From contig JAMFSA010000194.1 in the NCBI GenBank assembly GCA_026225055.1, positions 124,001-188,000 of the forward strand: a DNA stretch of 64,000 nt. The letters are read 5' to 3'. The notes under the pieces were generated by a model, which saw only the letters and a list, made by a program, of their open reading frames with translations, was not told the origin of the DNA and did not search any database. A program made the translations under genes and the position numbers. How positions within the stretch are numbered: the stretch's first letter is position 1; each line of letters starts with the position of its first letter. Below, one piece after another: positions 1 to 8,399 of this stretch. The DNA is from Mucilaginibacter xinganensis. Lineage in GTDB: Bacteria; Bacteroidota; Bacteroidia; Sphingobacteriales; Sphingobacteriaceae.

Positions 1-596
1 TGAAGGATGACATCATCCAGCGATTGAATATATCCCTCCTGTTGTGGGGTGCGCAGACTATCGGGTATTAGACCAAAATATTTGTACTGTCCCCCTTTTA
101 TATCGACGTAGGTAGTGCCTTTCTTTCTCCTGTTGTAGTTATGATAGGGTATGCCTAGCGGAACTTCAAAAGACAACTCTTTCGGTGACAGGCATTGCTT
201 ATTGTTACAGGCCATATAGGTCATTTTTACTTTGATTACAGCGCCATCCTTTTTAATACGGACCGCTTGCTGGAATTTCACTTCATGAGTAAAGTAGTCT
301 GCCTGCATGCCAAAGACTTGATCATATTTGCTTTCCGGCTTGGGCTCGGTGACCTTACCGACCGATTCATAATCCGGCGATTTTAAAAACTCGAATGTTG
401 TTTTCTGCGGGCCACCCGCCTTTTGATTGACCGAGTAAATATGCCAGCCCTCGTCAATTGTCGCCTTCATGTAAATAACCACCAGGCCGCCCGCTTGCAT
501 TTTGCTTCCAAAGACCACTTGTACCGGGTTAAATGATTGTGCTTTCGCTGTTATCATACTAGCCAATAGCAACGGAATCATCATTATTCTTTTCAT
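1..596 (-). CDS. DsbD N-terminal-domain protein, runs off the left edge
   Basis: The reading frame opens with ATG at 594-596, continues without a stop to base 1 and is incomplete at its C-terminus. It begins with a signal peptide (MKRIMMIPLLLASMITAKAQ) followed by a DsbD-alpha-like domain carrying the Cys pair in YMACNNKQC. It is a close paralogue of the 148-residue protein at 916-1362 but extends past the point where that one ends. The extension contains GGQYKYFGLIPDSLRTPQQ and SLDDVI, which resemble the linker before a thioredoxin domain in DsbD-type proteins. The likely role is periplasmic thiol-disulfide exchange. The C-terminal domain is not visible, so a thioredoxin fusion is inference. 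Confidence 0.75.
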   Translation of the reverse strand, partial: MKRIMMIPLLLASMITAKAQSFNPVQVVFGSKMQAGGLVVIYMKATIDEGWHIYSVNQKAGGPQKTTFEFLKSPDYESVGKVTEPKPESKYDQVFGMQADYFTHEVKFQQAVRIKKDGAVIKVKMTYMACNNKQCLSPKELSFEVPLGIPYHNYNRRKKGTTYVDIKGGQYKYFGLIPDSLRTPQQEGYIQSLDDVIL

Positions 597-665
597 GTTC
601 TTTAATTATTATCTAATTTATTTATCACTGACCATATTTCGATGGCATCCTCAATGACCGCGGCT

Positions 666-866
666 CTACAGATCTTCTTTCTCTCTGTAATACTTATTGA
701 CCACAAATAAGATGATCAATGCCATAAGGATCACTATTCCAAAGGATTCGCACGCAGTTGCGGTGATCCTGCCCTCGCTGTGGTAAATTTGATAGCCCCC
801 GTAGAGTACACCCAAAAGGCAGGCGATCTTTAATGTTTTCCAGTTTTTTTGTGAATACTTTTTCAT
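666..866 (-). CDS. Small two-helix membrane protein, unknown function
   Basis: A 66-residue protein with two hydrophobic segments (about residues 13-28 and 41-60) separated by a short polar stretch, with a basic N-terminus and a charged C-terminus (KYYREKEDL). It lies between two DsbD-N-like genes in the same direction, about 50 bp from the gene upstream. I do not recognise a family. The co-directional position suggests co-transcription with the redox proteins, but nothing in the protein itself points to redox chemistry: its one Cys lies at the start of helix 2 and there is another in helix 1. Confidence 0.6.
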   Translation of the reverse strand: MKKYSQKNWKTLKIACLLGVLYGGYQIYHSEGRITATACESFGIVILMALIILFVVNKYYREKEDL

Positions 867-915
867 TTGATTAATATTTACTCGTAGGCTATTTTGTCTA
901 TCGGTGTGAATGTCT

Positions 916-1362
916 CTACTTCACCGGTATTTCAAAGGAAATATCTTCCGGCGGCAAGCATTGTTTATTGGTGCAGGCCATATAGGTTAGTTTTCCTTTG
1001 ATCGCCAGGCTGTCCTTTTTGACCCTGAACTTTTGCTGAAATATCACTTCATGATTAAAGTAGTCCACCTGGATGCCAAATACTTCCTCGTATTTTGATT
1101 CCGGCTTCGGTTCCGTGACTTTACCCACCGGTTCATAATCCGCTGATTTCAAAAATTCAAATTGTGTTTTTTGGGGTCCGCCTGGCTTTTGGTTGACCGA
1201 ATAGATATGCCAGCCATCCTGGATGGTGGCTTTCAGGTATACGATTACCAGGCCATTGGCTTCCTTTTTGGCACCGTATGCCCATTTCACCGGGGTGAGG
1301 ATCTGTGATTGCGCTGCCTTGATACTCAGCAGCAGGATCAGTAGTAAAAGCGTTTTTTTCAT
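916..1362 (-). CDS. Secreted DsbD N-terminal-domain protein
   Basis: A 148-residue protein with a cleavable signal peptide (MKKTLLLLILLLSIKAAQSQ) and one immunoglobulin-like DsbD-alpha domain. The motif YMACTNKQCLPPED near the C-terminus matches the catalytic Cys pair of the DsbD N-terminal domain, which passes electrons to periplasmic thiol proteins. No membrane or thioredoxin domain follows, so it must get electrons from another protein. It is a paralogue of the partial gene at 1-596. It sits 18 bp downstream of the GH97 gene and appears to be part of the same locus, which also encodes a thioredoxin-FKBP protein. Confidence 0.8.
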   Translation of the reverse strand: MKKTLLLLILLLSIKAAQSQILTPVKWAYGAKKEANGLVIVYLKATIQDGWHIYSVNQKPGGPQKTQFEFLKSADYEPVGKVTEPKPESKYEEVFGIQVDYFNHEVIFQQKFRVKKDSLAIKGKLTYMACTNKQCLPPEDISFEIPVK

Positions 1363-1380
1363 ATGTTCATCTTTTTGGGT

Positions 1381-3333
1381 TTATTTATTTTTGTTTATTA
1401 GCGGTGAAAAAGTTGCCGACCAACCGCCTCCAGGGGCCATATTTATGGTGATCGAATCACCTTTTTTAACTTTTAAAATGATGCGCTGGTAATCACTGCC
1501 CACCCGGGCAGCATTTGGACCATCCTGAAAAATCTCGGCCCGGTAGCTTTTTCCGGCTTCCAGGAAATCCAGTTTTATTTTTACAGTACGCGCATCCCAA
1601 TTAGTCATCGCCCCTACAAACCATTGCTGTCCCTTTCTGCGGGCAACCGCGACAAACTCACCAACTTTGCCGTCCAGCGCTACCGTTTCATCCCAGACCG
1701 TAGGGATTTTAGCCAGGTAGTTTAAGTAAACCGGTTCTTTCTCGTAATCGGTAGGCGCGTCCGCCAGCATTTGCAGCGGGGCATAATAGACAGTATACAT
1801 GGCTAATTGATGACAGCGGGTACCCTGGCTCATCGGGTGATCGAAGATGGCCTTCCAGTTAGTTTGGTTATAATTGCGCATGGCGCCGGGGGTATAATCC
1901 ATCCCCCCAGCGAACATGCGGATAAACGGGATCTCTACATCGTGCCGCGGCGAAGTGCCCAGCGAATCGAATTTATCCCATTCCAGGCCTTTGACGCCTT
2001 CCGTGTTGATCAGGTTGGGATAAGTCCTGGCCATCCCCGTCGGGTGGTATGCCCCGTGATAATCCACAAACATCTTCCTCTTGGCGGCTTCCTGTAATAA
2101 TCGCTCCTGGAAGTTGACCACGGTCTGGTCATCCCGGTCCATAAAGTCTACCTTAACACCGGAGATGCCCCATTTGGCGAACTGGTCTAAAGCCGGTATC
2201 ATCTGCCGGTCCAGCGTATACCAGACGCACCACAGGATCAGGCCTACCTTCTTTTGTTTGGCGTAGCGGATCAGTTCCGGCATATTTAATTTATCCGTTA
2301 CCTTCAACAGGTCGAACTGATCGCTCCAGCCTTCATCCAGGTTGACATATTCCAAATGATTAGTAGCCGCGAAATCAATATAGTATTTGTAAGTATTCGT
2401 ATTAAACCCGGTTTTGAAAGCGACGCCCGACAGGTTCAGGTCGTTCCACCAGTCCCAGGCCACTTTTCCCGGTTTGATCCAGGAAACATCTTTAAGCTTT
2501 GAACTTGAGGCCAGCAGGTAAACCAACTGATTACTAAGTATATTTTTATCTTCCCTTTCAAAGGCGATCAGCCGCCAGGGATAGGCACGGGCCCCATTGG
2601 TTCTGGCGATATAAGGCTCGGTTGTTTTAACCAGCAGGTTAAAATTGGCATGACCGCCCGGCACCACGGTCTTTGGTACAGCCGCGTGCCTGCCGACTAA
2701 GCTATTATCTCCCGTTGCTGACAAACTCATACAAGGGTAATCCAGCACATCGGATTCATGTAATAAAATGTTCATGCCATCCGGTGCTTTTAACAATAAC
2801 GGGGTGCTGGTATAACTCGAAGAAGTAAGGCTGCTGATAGCCGCCGGCTTGTAGTCGGCTTCCGACAAGGCTGGGTGCATATAGGCTAAGAAATTCCCGG
2901 CCAGCTTATACACGGCAGTTTCACCAAGCACGTTGACGCTGTCTTTAAAGCGGGTGATAAAGCGGTAAGCGAAACCTTCGTTATAAGCCCGAAAAACTAC
3001 ATCATAATCACCACAGTTCAAAATGAGTTCGTTATAATGCGCACGAATAGCACTGCTAATCCCATAAAACGGTTTGAGCTGATCATCAACAGTTCTTCTT
3101 TTCATACTCAGGATCTTGATATGATCACCACAGATCGTTCCGCCATTAGAAAAGGACATGCCGAGCCCGGAAGGCTGGATATAGATTTTGCCCTGGTCAT
3201 AAACGGAATAACTGAACTTGGCTGTATCAATAACCGCCAACAAGTTATGATGGGGCGATTCCAGCCTAAGCATCTGGGCGTTAGTTTGCTGAGCGATCAG
3301 GATAAATAAAAAAATGTGAAGCGATCTTTTCAT
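1381..3333 (-). CDS. Glycoside hydrolase family 97, retaining-type (alpha-galactosidase-like)
   Basis: About 650 residues with a signal peptide (MKRSLHIFLFILIAQQTNAQ). I chose the ATG at 3331-3333 because the longer frame to 3372 would overlap the upstream gene and places 13 residues before the signal peptide. An N-terminal beta-sandwich region is followed by a TIM barrel containing YVNLDEGWSD, GVKVDFMDRDDQ (near 392-403) and INTEGVKGLEWD (near 442-453). GH97 has an inverting clade (SusB) and a retaining clade; the Asp in KVDF is the expected nucleophile position of the retaining clade, which includes alpha-galactosidases. The substrate is inferred from this and from the adjacent GH109 and clan-D-like genes. 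Confidence 0.88.
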   Translation of the reverse strand: MKRSLHIFLFILIAQQTNAQMLRLESPHHNLLAVIDTAKFSYSVYDQGKIYIQPSGLGMSFSNGGTICGDHIKILSMKRRTVDDQLKPFYGISSAIRAHYNELILNCGDYDVVFRAYNEGFAYRFITRFKDSVNVLGETAVYKLAGNFLAYMHPALSEADYKPAAISSLTSSSYTSTPLLLKAPDGMNILLHESDVLDYPCMSLSATGDNSLVGRHAAVPKTVVPGGHANFNLLVKTTEPYIARTNGARAYPWRLIAFEREDKNILSNQLVYLLASSSKLKDVSWIKPGKVAWDWWNDLNLSGVAFKTGFNTNTYKYYIDFAATNHLEYVNLDEGWSDQFDLLKVTDKLNMPELIRYAKQKKVGLILWCVWYTLDRQMIPALDQFAKWGISGVKVDFMDRDDQTVVNFQERLLQEAAKRKMFVDYHGAYHPTGMARTYPNLINTEGVKGLEWDKFDSLGTSPRHDVEIPFIRMFAGGMDYTPGAMRNYNQTNWKAIFDHPMSQGTRCHQLAMYTVYYAPLQMLADAPTDYEKEPVYLNYLAKIPTVWDETVALDGKVGEFVAVARRKGQQWFVGAMTNWDARTVKIKLDFLEAGKSYRAEIFQDGPNAARVGSDYQRIILKVKKGDSITINMAPGGGWSATFSPLINKNK

Positions 3334-3340
3334 GTAGTCT

Positions 3341-4675
3341 TTATTGATCGATTTTCGCCACTTCCAGTTCACAGGTTACGATAGCGCCTGGCGGTACTGC
3401 GTCATAACCCGTTTCTCCGAATGCGAGTGATGCGGGAATATAGAGTTCCCATTTGGAGCCTACCGGCATCATTAATACAGCTTCGCGGATGCCGTCTAAT
3501 GCTTTATCGATATGATGCTTCCAGGGTTTGTCGCTATTGAAAGGACCGGATACTACTTTACCATCAAGTAATTTAATAGTGAAATACAATTGCACCCTAT
3601 CACTTGCTGTTGGTACAGGGCCGTTACCCTGACTCAGGACTTTATATTGCAGTCCTGATGCCGTGGTTTTAACACCCGGCTCTTTACGATTCTTCTTAAG
3701 GAAAGATTCGTTTTCCTGCTCGGCCGCTATTTTTTCCTGGAAATCACTCTCGTCGAAAGCCGTTCCATAAGTATGGTTAGGTTGCATGTAGATTTTTTTG
3801 TGTTCGTAATCCAGGATCAGGTTGAACCGCTTAATGACATCGATACCCAAAATGCCCAAATAACCCTCGCCCGGTTTGGCTGCTGGATTTACAGTCAGTT
3901 TGATCAGCATTTTATTGAAGTTAAAACCACCAAACGCCATCGATTTGATCTCAGCCACCTGCTCTGTGGTTGAATTACTCAAACCCAAACCGCCGACGGT
4001 CAGGGTTTTTCCCAATTTATGGTCGAAATCATGAAATATACTGAAAGGCGTGCTGACCAGCAGCGTTGCCGCATTGCCGGAATCGAACATGACCTTACCT
4101 GTAACCGTTTCGCCATTGGCCAGTGTAATCGAAATCGGAAAACGTGGTATCATCACGCCCCTGTAATAATCAAAGGGGATGCACGTATATCCAGTCGTAT
4201 CTACGTTCTGGATATGCTGATAAAGTTTCATCTGCTGGTGATCGAAATCAATCTGCGTTACATAATGATTCATTATCTCATCGCCGATAATACCCTGGAT
4301 TTTGACGCCGATCGCTTTGGATAGCCTGTCAAAATTATTCAGCACCAAACTCACCCCCTTTAATTGCACGCCTGCCACATCAATGGTTTGATCTACTGCC
4401 ATCGTGTAGGAGCCAATACCACCATTCCCCGCGATATCCACGGTTTGGCGGTTAGCTTTGCTAACGCCAACTTTTTCAGCGGTAGCTGAATCTATGCTCA
4501 CGCCGCCAACGGAACCTGTATCAAAAATAAATGACATCGGTTCGCTGCCATTCATCCGGACGTTGATCCGTATTTCGTTTTTATTCCATTCAAAGGGGAA
4601 GCTGGCCACCTGGGCCTGTACATATTGTGTGCTAAACAATAGCAATGTCGCTCCGATTTTGGTAATTAATTTCAT
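3341..4675 (-). CDS. Secreted aspartyl protease (retropepsin-like) fused to an FKBP prolyl isomerase
   Basis: A 444-residue protein with signal peptide (ends near QAQ22). The first half carries two pepsin-type signatures, FIFDTGS at residues 49-55 and MFDSG at 196-200, giving both lobes of an aspartyl protease in one chain. A linker around 305-330 leads to an FKBP domain (about 333-444) with TASGLQYKVL, MPVGSKWELYIPASLAFGE and VPPGAIVTCELEV. The protein is probably periplasmic or exported. The FKBP half could isomerise prolyl bonds in the protease's substrate. It lies 6 bp from the clan-D-like glycosidase upstream and 7 bp from the GH97 start downstream. The second lobe has DSG rather than DTG, a change tolerated in this fold. 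Catalytic activity is untested. Confidence 0.85.
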   Translation of the reverse strand: MKLITKIGATLLLFSTQYVQAQVASFPFEWNKNEIRINVRMNGSEPMSFIFDTGSVGGVSIDSATAEKVGVSKANRQTVDIAGNGGIGSYTMAVDQTIDVAGVQLKGVSLVLNNFDRLSKAIGVKIQGIIGDEIMNHYVTQIDFDHQQMKLYQHIQNVDTTGYTCIPFDYYRGVMIPRFPISITLANGETVTGKVMFDSGNAATLLVSTPFSIFHDFDHKLGKTLTVGGLGLSNSTTEQVAEIKSMAFGGFNFNKMLIKLTVNPAAKPGEGYLGILGIDVIKRFNLILDYEHKKIYMQPNHTYGTAFDESDFQEKIAAEQENESFLKKNRKEPGVKTTASGLQYKVLSQGNGPVPTASDRVQLYFTIKLLDGKVVSGPFNSDKPWKHHIDKALDGIREAVLMMPVGSKWELYIPASLAFGETGYDAVPPGAIVTCELEVAKIDQ

Positions 4676-4681
4676 TTGTTT

Positions 4682-6877
4682 TTATTTAATAACCAGCCAG
4701 GTATAACCTTTGGCCGGAATTGTTATTTGATATTTTACAGTATAATCCCGGTTAAGGGTGTAAGTCCTGGTATTCCCACCGCGTTCACTGATTTTGGCCA
4801 CGGTAGTCAAACCCGTGTAATAGAGGGGCAACGGTATTATCCTGGTTATAAGTTTATCTGTCGGGTTGTAGAGCATCACCAACCCTTTAGTCTCTAACCA
4901 AGGGTTTACGTGCAATATCCCGTCCCAATCCTGACCGTCGGCCCTGCGCAAATGGATAATATCTGAGTTCAATATTTCGCGGTAACGCTTATACCAGCCG
5001 ATGACCCGGATCACCAGCTGTTTGGTTACCTCAGTATCATAAAGACGCGGTCCGCGGTAACAGGCTTGGATACCAGCTCCGTAATATTGCATCATCAGCT
5101 GCTCATAATCGGGAAGATGATCCGCCAGCGGTTCCAGTGTCGCGGCTTTTCCGCCGCCGTGGTATTCCGTCAGTGGTACAAAGCCCCAGCCCATTGACGG
5201 GGTCTTTTCCCAAGTCGCGTCATAGATGTTCTGGCGGTTCAGCAGTTTTTGCTGATCCCTGGGTAAGGAAAAGTTTTCTTCCCGGTAGCCCATCGCGATC
5301 TTATTCGTGCCATCCAGGAAATACCAGTCCGGCGCATTGATATAAATTCCCCTCGCGTTAAGCCAGTGGTATAATTCGGTCTGGATCTGCCATTGCCGCC
5401 ATTGGGAGTCATCCAAATTCAAGTGGCCGGGATGAGTGGTTGAGGCGCAGATGTCGCCCGGGTAAGGGCCATCATTTTCCCAAATGTCAAAGCCTGTGGC
5501 TGTAAAAAACTTTTTGATCTTGTCCCGAAAGCCCAATCCCCAGTTGCTACCAAAGCAGGCCGCATCATTGAATAGGGCGCCGCCAGGTTTGCCGGTCTTA
5601 GGATCGATCACATCATCGGCCGCGCTGATATGACGTGAGCTGAACAGGGCATAGGAGCCGATCTTTATATTCCTGGCATGCGCGTAATCCGCGATCACTT
5701 TCCATCGCTGTAGGTTGGTTTTACTCGTGTCTTCCATATCCAGGTCACTGCCGAAGCTGATGATCAATGCCTCGTAGCCGGTGGCCGCGCACTGGTCGAT
5801 CGCTTTCCTGACCGATTCATCGTCCCAGCTTAGCAGGTGCATAAAGATCGGGTTAGCTAATACCCAGGGCGCTATCTTAGCATACATCCGCCGCACTTCC
5901 AGGCCTCTTTCTTCCCGGCTATAACTGTTCATTAATAATTCATTGGTTTTAACCGAGCTGAACACATCATGTGGTTTGAGTATAATACCTGGAGCTTTAT
6001 CTTCATAGATTTGCAGCAGGCAGGGCGAAGCTGTACCGCCTACATTGGTGACATAGCTGGAATCTCCTTTCCAATGAGTGCTTTGGTCGCTGTAGGAATA
6101 TGCAAAAGCATCATTGAATGCATAATTGGTTTCAAAGTCAATGCCCTGCGGCTTTTTATTGAGAATAACATTTCTTCCAATGGCGCCTTCTTCCTCTGCC
6201 ATGCCCAACTGCTCATTGACGACGCGGTTGATCTTTAAGTCTTGTGCGCCTTGGTTTTCGATAACCACTGATTTACTAATCAGAGGCAAGCCGTCATATA
6301 CGTCATAAGTTACTTTTACGATTATGCCTTTTAATTCAGGAGCGGCAGCCTCGTAGCGGAAAATCACCCGTATCCCGGTTGCAGGGTCTGTCTTGGGGAT
6401 CCAAAAACGCGTCTTCCAGTTCAGGTAGGGTTTAATCGAGCCTATGGTAAAGTCCACATACTGGAAATCATTTTGGCCTGCAGTAAGCGTATCGAGTATA
6501 GCCGGCAGTATAAAGGCATTTTCGTGCTGCCCGTGCAGGCCACCGACACCGTATTCCCTGCCGTTAATTGTTAATAGCGCTTCGGCTTTTACTGAGCGCA
6601 GTAATTCCTGGCCGGTCCTTAGGTTCAGGTAGCTGGTACAGGCCAAATTAGGCGTGATCCGAAAGGTTCGCTTCGCCAGCCCGTTATATAGGATCAGGTC
6701 CTTGCCATCCGCTGATTTATAAAGCTGCGCCCTGGTCATGATCTTTTGGATCAGCCAATCCGCCGGGACTGTCTTTTGCAGTGCCAGGTTCCAGACCGGT
6801 AAATCCTGTGATTGGGCTTTTACAGCCAATAACAGGATCAACAGCAGTAAACTGATTTTTTGTTTGAATATCATCAT
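4682..6877 (-). CDS. Secreted glycoside hydrolase, probably clan GH-D (alpha-galactosidase-like)
   Basis: A 731-residue protein with signal peptide (LLLLILLLAVKAQSQ). The N-terminal ~300 residues look like the beta-supersandwich of GH36-type enzymes (YNGLAKRTFRI, GIIVKVTYDVYDGLPLISK). The centre looks like a TIM barrel with GYEALIISFGSDLDMED, KIGSYALFSSRH, FDIWENDGPYPGD and GIYINAPDWYFLDG; the C-terminus has LMLYNP-like beta strands (KGLVMLYNPTD). Asp in IWEND or DGPYPGD is the likely nucleophile region, but I cannot fix the family number. The usual GH36 KWD motif is absent. It sits between GH109 (10 bp upstream) and the aspartyl protease-FKBP gene. An alpha-galactoside substrate is inference. 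Confidence 0.65.
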   Translation of the reverse strand: MMIFKQKISLLLLILLLAVKAQSQDLPVWNLALQKTVPADWLIQKIMTRAQLYKSADGKDLILYNGLAKRTFRITPNLACTSYLNLRTGQELLRSVKAEALLTINGREYGVGGLHGQHENAFILPAILDTLTAGQNDFQYVDFTIGSIKPYLNWKTRFWIPKTDPATGIRVIFRYEAAAPELKGIIVKVTYDVYDGLPLISKSVVIENQGAQDLKINRVVNEQLGMAEEEGAIGRNVILNKKPQGIDFETNYAFNDAFAYSYSDQSTHWKGDSSYVTNVGGTASPCLLQIYEDKAPGIILKPHDVFSSVKTNELLMNSYSREERGLEVRRMYAKIAPWVLANPIFMHLLSWDDESVRKAIDQCAATGYEALIISFGSDLDMEDTSKTNLQRWKVIADYAHARNIKIGSYALFSSRHISAADDVIDPKTGKPGGALFNDAACFGSNWGLGFRDKIKKFFTATGFDIWENDGPYPGDICASTTHPGHLNLDDSQWRQWQIQTELYHWLNARGIYINAPDWYFLDGTNKIAMGYREENFSLPRDQQKLLNRQNIYDATWEKTPSMGWGFVPLTEYHGGGKAATLEPLADHLPDYEQLMMQYYGAGIQACYRGPRLYDTEVTKQLVIRVIGWYKRYREILNSDIIHLRRADGQDWDGILHVNPWLETKGLVMLYNPTDKLITRIIPLPLYYTGLTTVAKISERGGNTRTYTLNRDYTVKYQITIPAKGYTWLVIK

Positions 6878-6886
6878 GTTCTAAAC

Positions 6887-8227
6887 TTATAAGCCACTAT
6901 CATCTAATGCGAAGGTATTTTTTGCGCTTTGCCATTTTCCCTTGGTAAAATCAGGAAAAGCCTGCGGGGTATTGCCTTCCACCAGCGATTTCTCCGACAA
7001 AGGCGTGATCACGCTCATCGTCAGTGAATCATAGATATCAATAGGCGTTTGTTTCTTTTGACGGATGGCCTCGGTAAACGCGTTAAAAACAAACCAATCT
7101 ATCCCGTCATGCCCGGCGCCGGACGCGTCATTCGCGTATCTTTTCCATAGCGGATGTTCATATTTTTCGATCCATACCTGCTGGTCATCCCAGCGTTCCC
7201 TTATCGACACATCTTCTATATATACCCCTTTTGCAACCTCCATCCACAAGCCCTTGGTGCCCTGTACCCGAAAAGCCAGGTCATAGGGACGCGGTAAATG
7301 GGTGTCATGGGTCAGCGTCACCGTTTCACCATTCGCGCAGTTCAGCATGGTGGTGATCAGGTCACCGTTTTTGTAATGGATATTGGCGTTCTTGTTTCCC
7401 GGATCAATTTTCGTTACATAGGCGCTTAGTCCCCTGGCTTTTGAAGAGAAGGAAACCAGGTTGGTAAAACGGTTGCCTTTATTGATGTTAAGGAAATTCA
7501 TCACCGGTCCTGCACCATGTGTCGGGTAAATATCCGCGTTGCGGTCAATATTGAATTGGGTGCGCCACTGCGCTTCGCCAACCGTCTGCGGTCCGAACTC
7601 TGCGCCGATCCCGTTTGGTGTTTTGCCATCGTTGAACAGCACACCCCGCAGGTCATGCTGGTAACCACCTTCGGCATGCAGCAATTCACCAAATATATTC
7701 TGCCGTACCATGTTCAGCATGGCCATCACGTCCCTGCGGTAACAGACGTTTTCCAAAGTCATATACGGCACGCGGGTTTCTTCGTAAACTTTTAAAATAT
7801 CCCAGTGATCCTGTAAGGTAATGCCGGCGACTACTTCGCAGCCGGCGTATTTCCCCGCCCGCATCGCCCCTATGGCGTGTTCTTTATGAAAATTCCAAGG
7901 TGTAGCGATAATTACGCCATCGATATCCTTTCGGTCCAGCAGCCCTTTATAGGAATCTAAGCTACCGGTATATTCCACCGGTAATTTTTTGCCGGCTTTT
8001 TGAAACAGCTCCCTTGTAAATTGCAGCGAACTCTCCTGTATATCACAAATAGCCACGATCTCAATGTCATTTCGAAGCAGGCCTGAGGCGATATGATTTC
8101 TTCCGCGCTGCCCTACACCGATGTAACCTAACCGCACTTTTTCATTATCGGCAAAAGCCAGCCCAGGTATAAAGGCCAGGCCAGCTGCAACCACCGCCGT
8201 GTTTGTAATAAAATCTCTTCTGTCCAT
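6887..8227 (-). CDS. GH109 alpha-N-acetylgalactosaminidase (Gfo/Idh/MocA fold)
   Basis: A 446-residue protein with a twin-arginine-type leader (MDRRDFITNTAVVAAGLAF) followed by an NAD-binding Rossmann motif LGYIGVGQRGRNH near 33-45. The central motifs ENVCYRRDVMAMLNMVR, GGYQHDLRGVLFN, YPTHGAGPV and SSKARGLSAYV agree with GH109 enzymes as I remember the Elizabethkingia A-zyme, which removes alpha-GalNAc using bound NAD+ through an oxidation-elimination mechanism. The Tat leader fits export of a folded, cofactor-loaded enzyme. Its place between the protease and the clan-D-like gene suggests trimming of O-glycans. A plain oxidoreductase of the same fold is the alternative but fits the motifs less well. 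Confidence 0.85.
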   Translation of the reverse strand: MDRRDFITNTAVVAAGLAFIPGLAFADNEKVRLGYIGVGQRGRNHIASGLLRNDIEIVAICDIQESSLQFTRELFQKAGKKLPVEYTGSLDSYKGLLDRKDIDGVIIATPWNFHKEHAIGAMRAGKYAGCEVVAGITLQDHWDILKVYEETRVPYMTLENVCYRRDVMAMLNMVRQNIFGELLHAEGGYQHDLRGVLFNDGKTPNGIGAEFGPQTVGEAQWRTQFNIDRNADIYPTHGAGPVMNFLNINKGNRFTNLVSFSSKARGLSAYVTKIDPGNKNANIHYKNGDLITTMLNCANGETVTLTHDTHLPRPYDLAFRVQGTKGLWMEVAKGVYIEDVSIRERWDDQQVWIEKYEHPLWKRYANDASGAGHDGIDWFVFNAFTEAIRQKKQTPIDIYDSLTMSVITPLSEKSLVEGNTPQAFPDFTKGKWQSAKNTFALDDSGL

Positions 8228-8399
8228 GTTAGTTTTTATTCTTACTGCTTAAATAATTTCTATCAATAGCATGCTATTTTTTAGCATTTATCTAACTCGG
8301 TAATTTGAATGACTTGTAGTTTGTTGCGATCATCATATCAATTGCCAACCAGATAGTTAAATAAGCCAGCTGATGATTACACTATTTCCAGATAATTCT

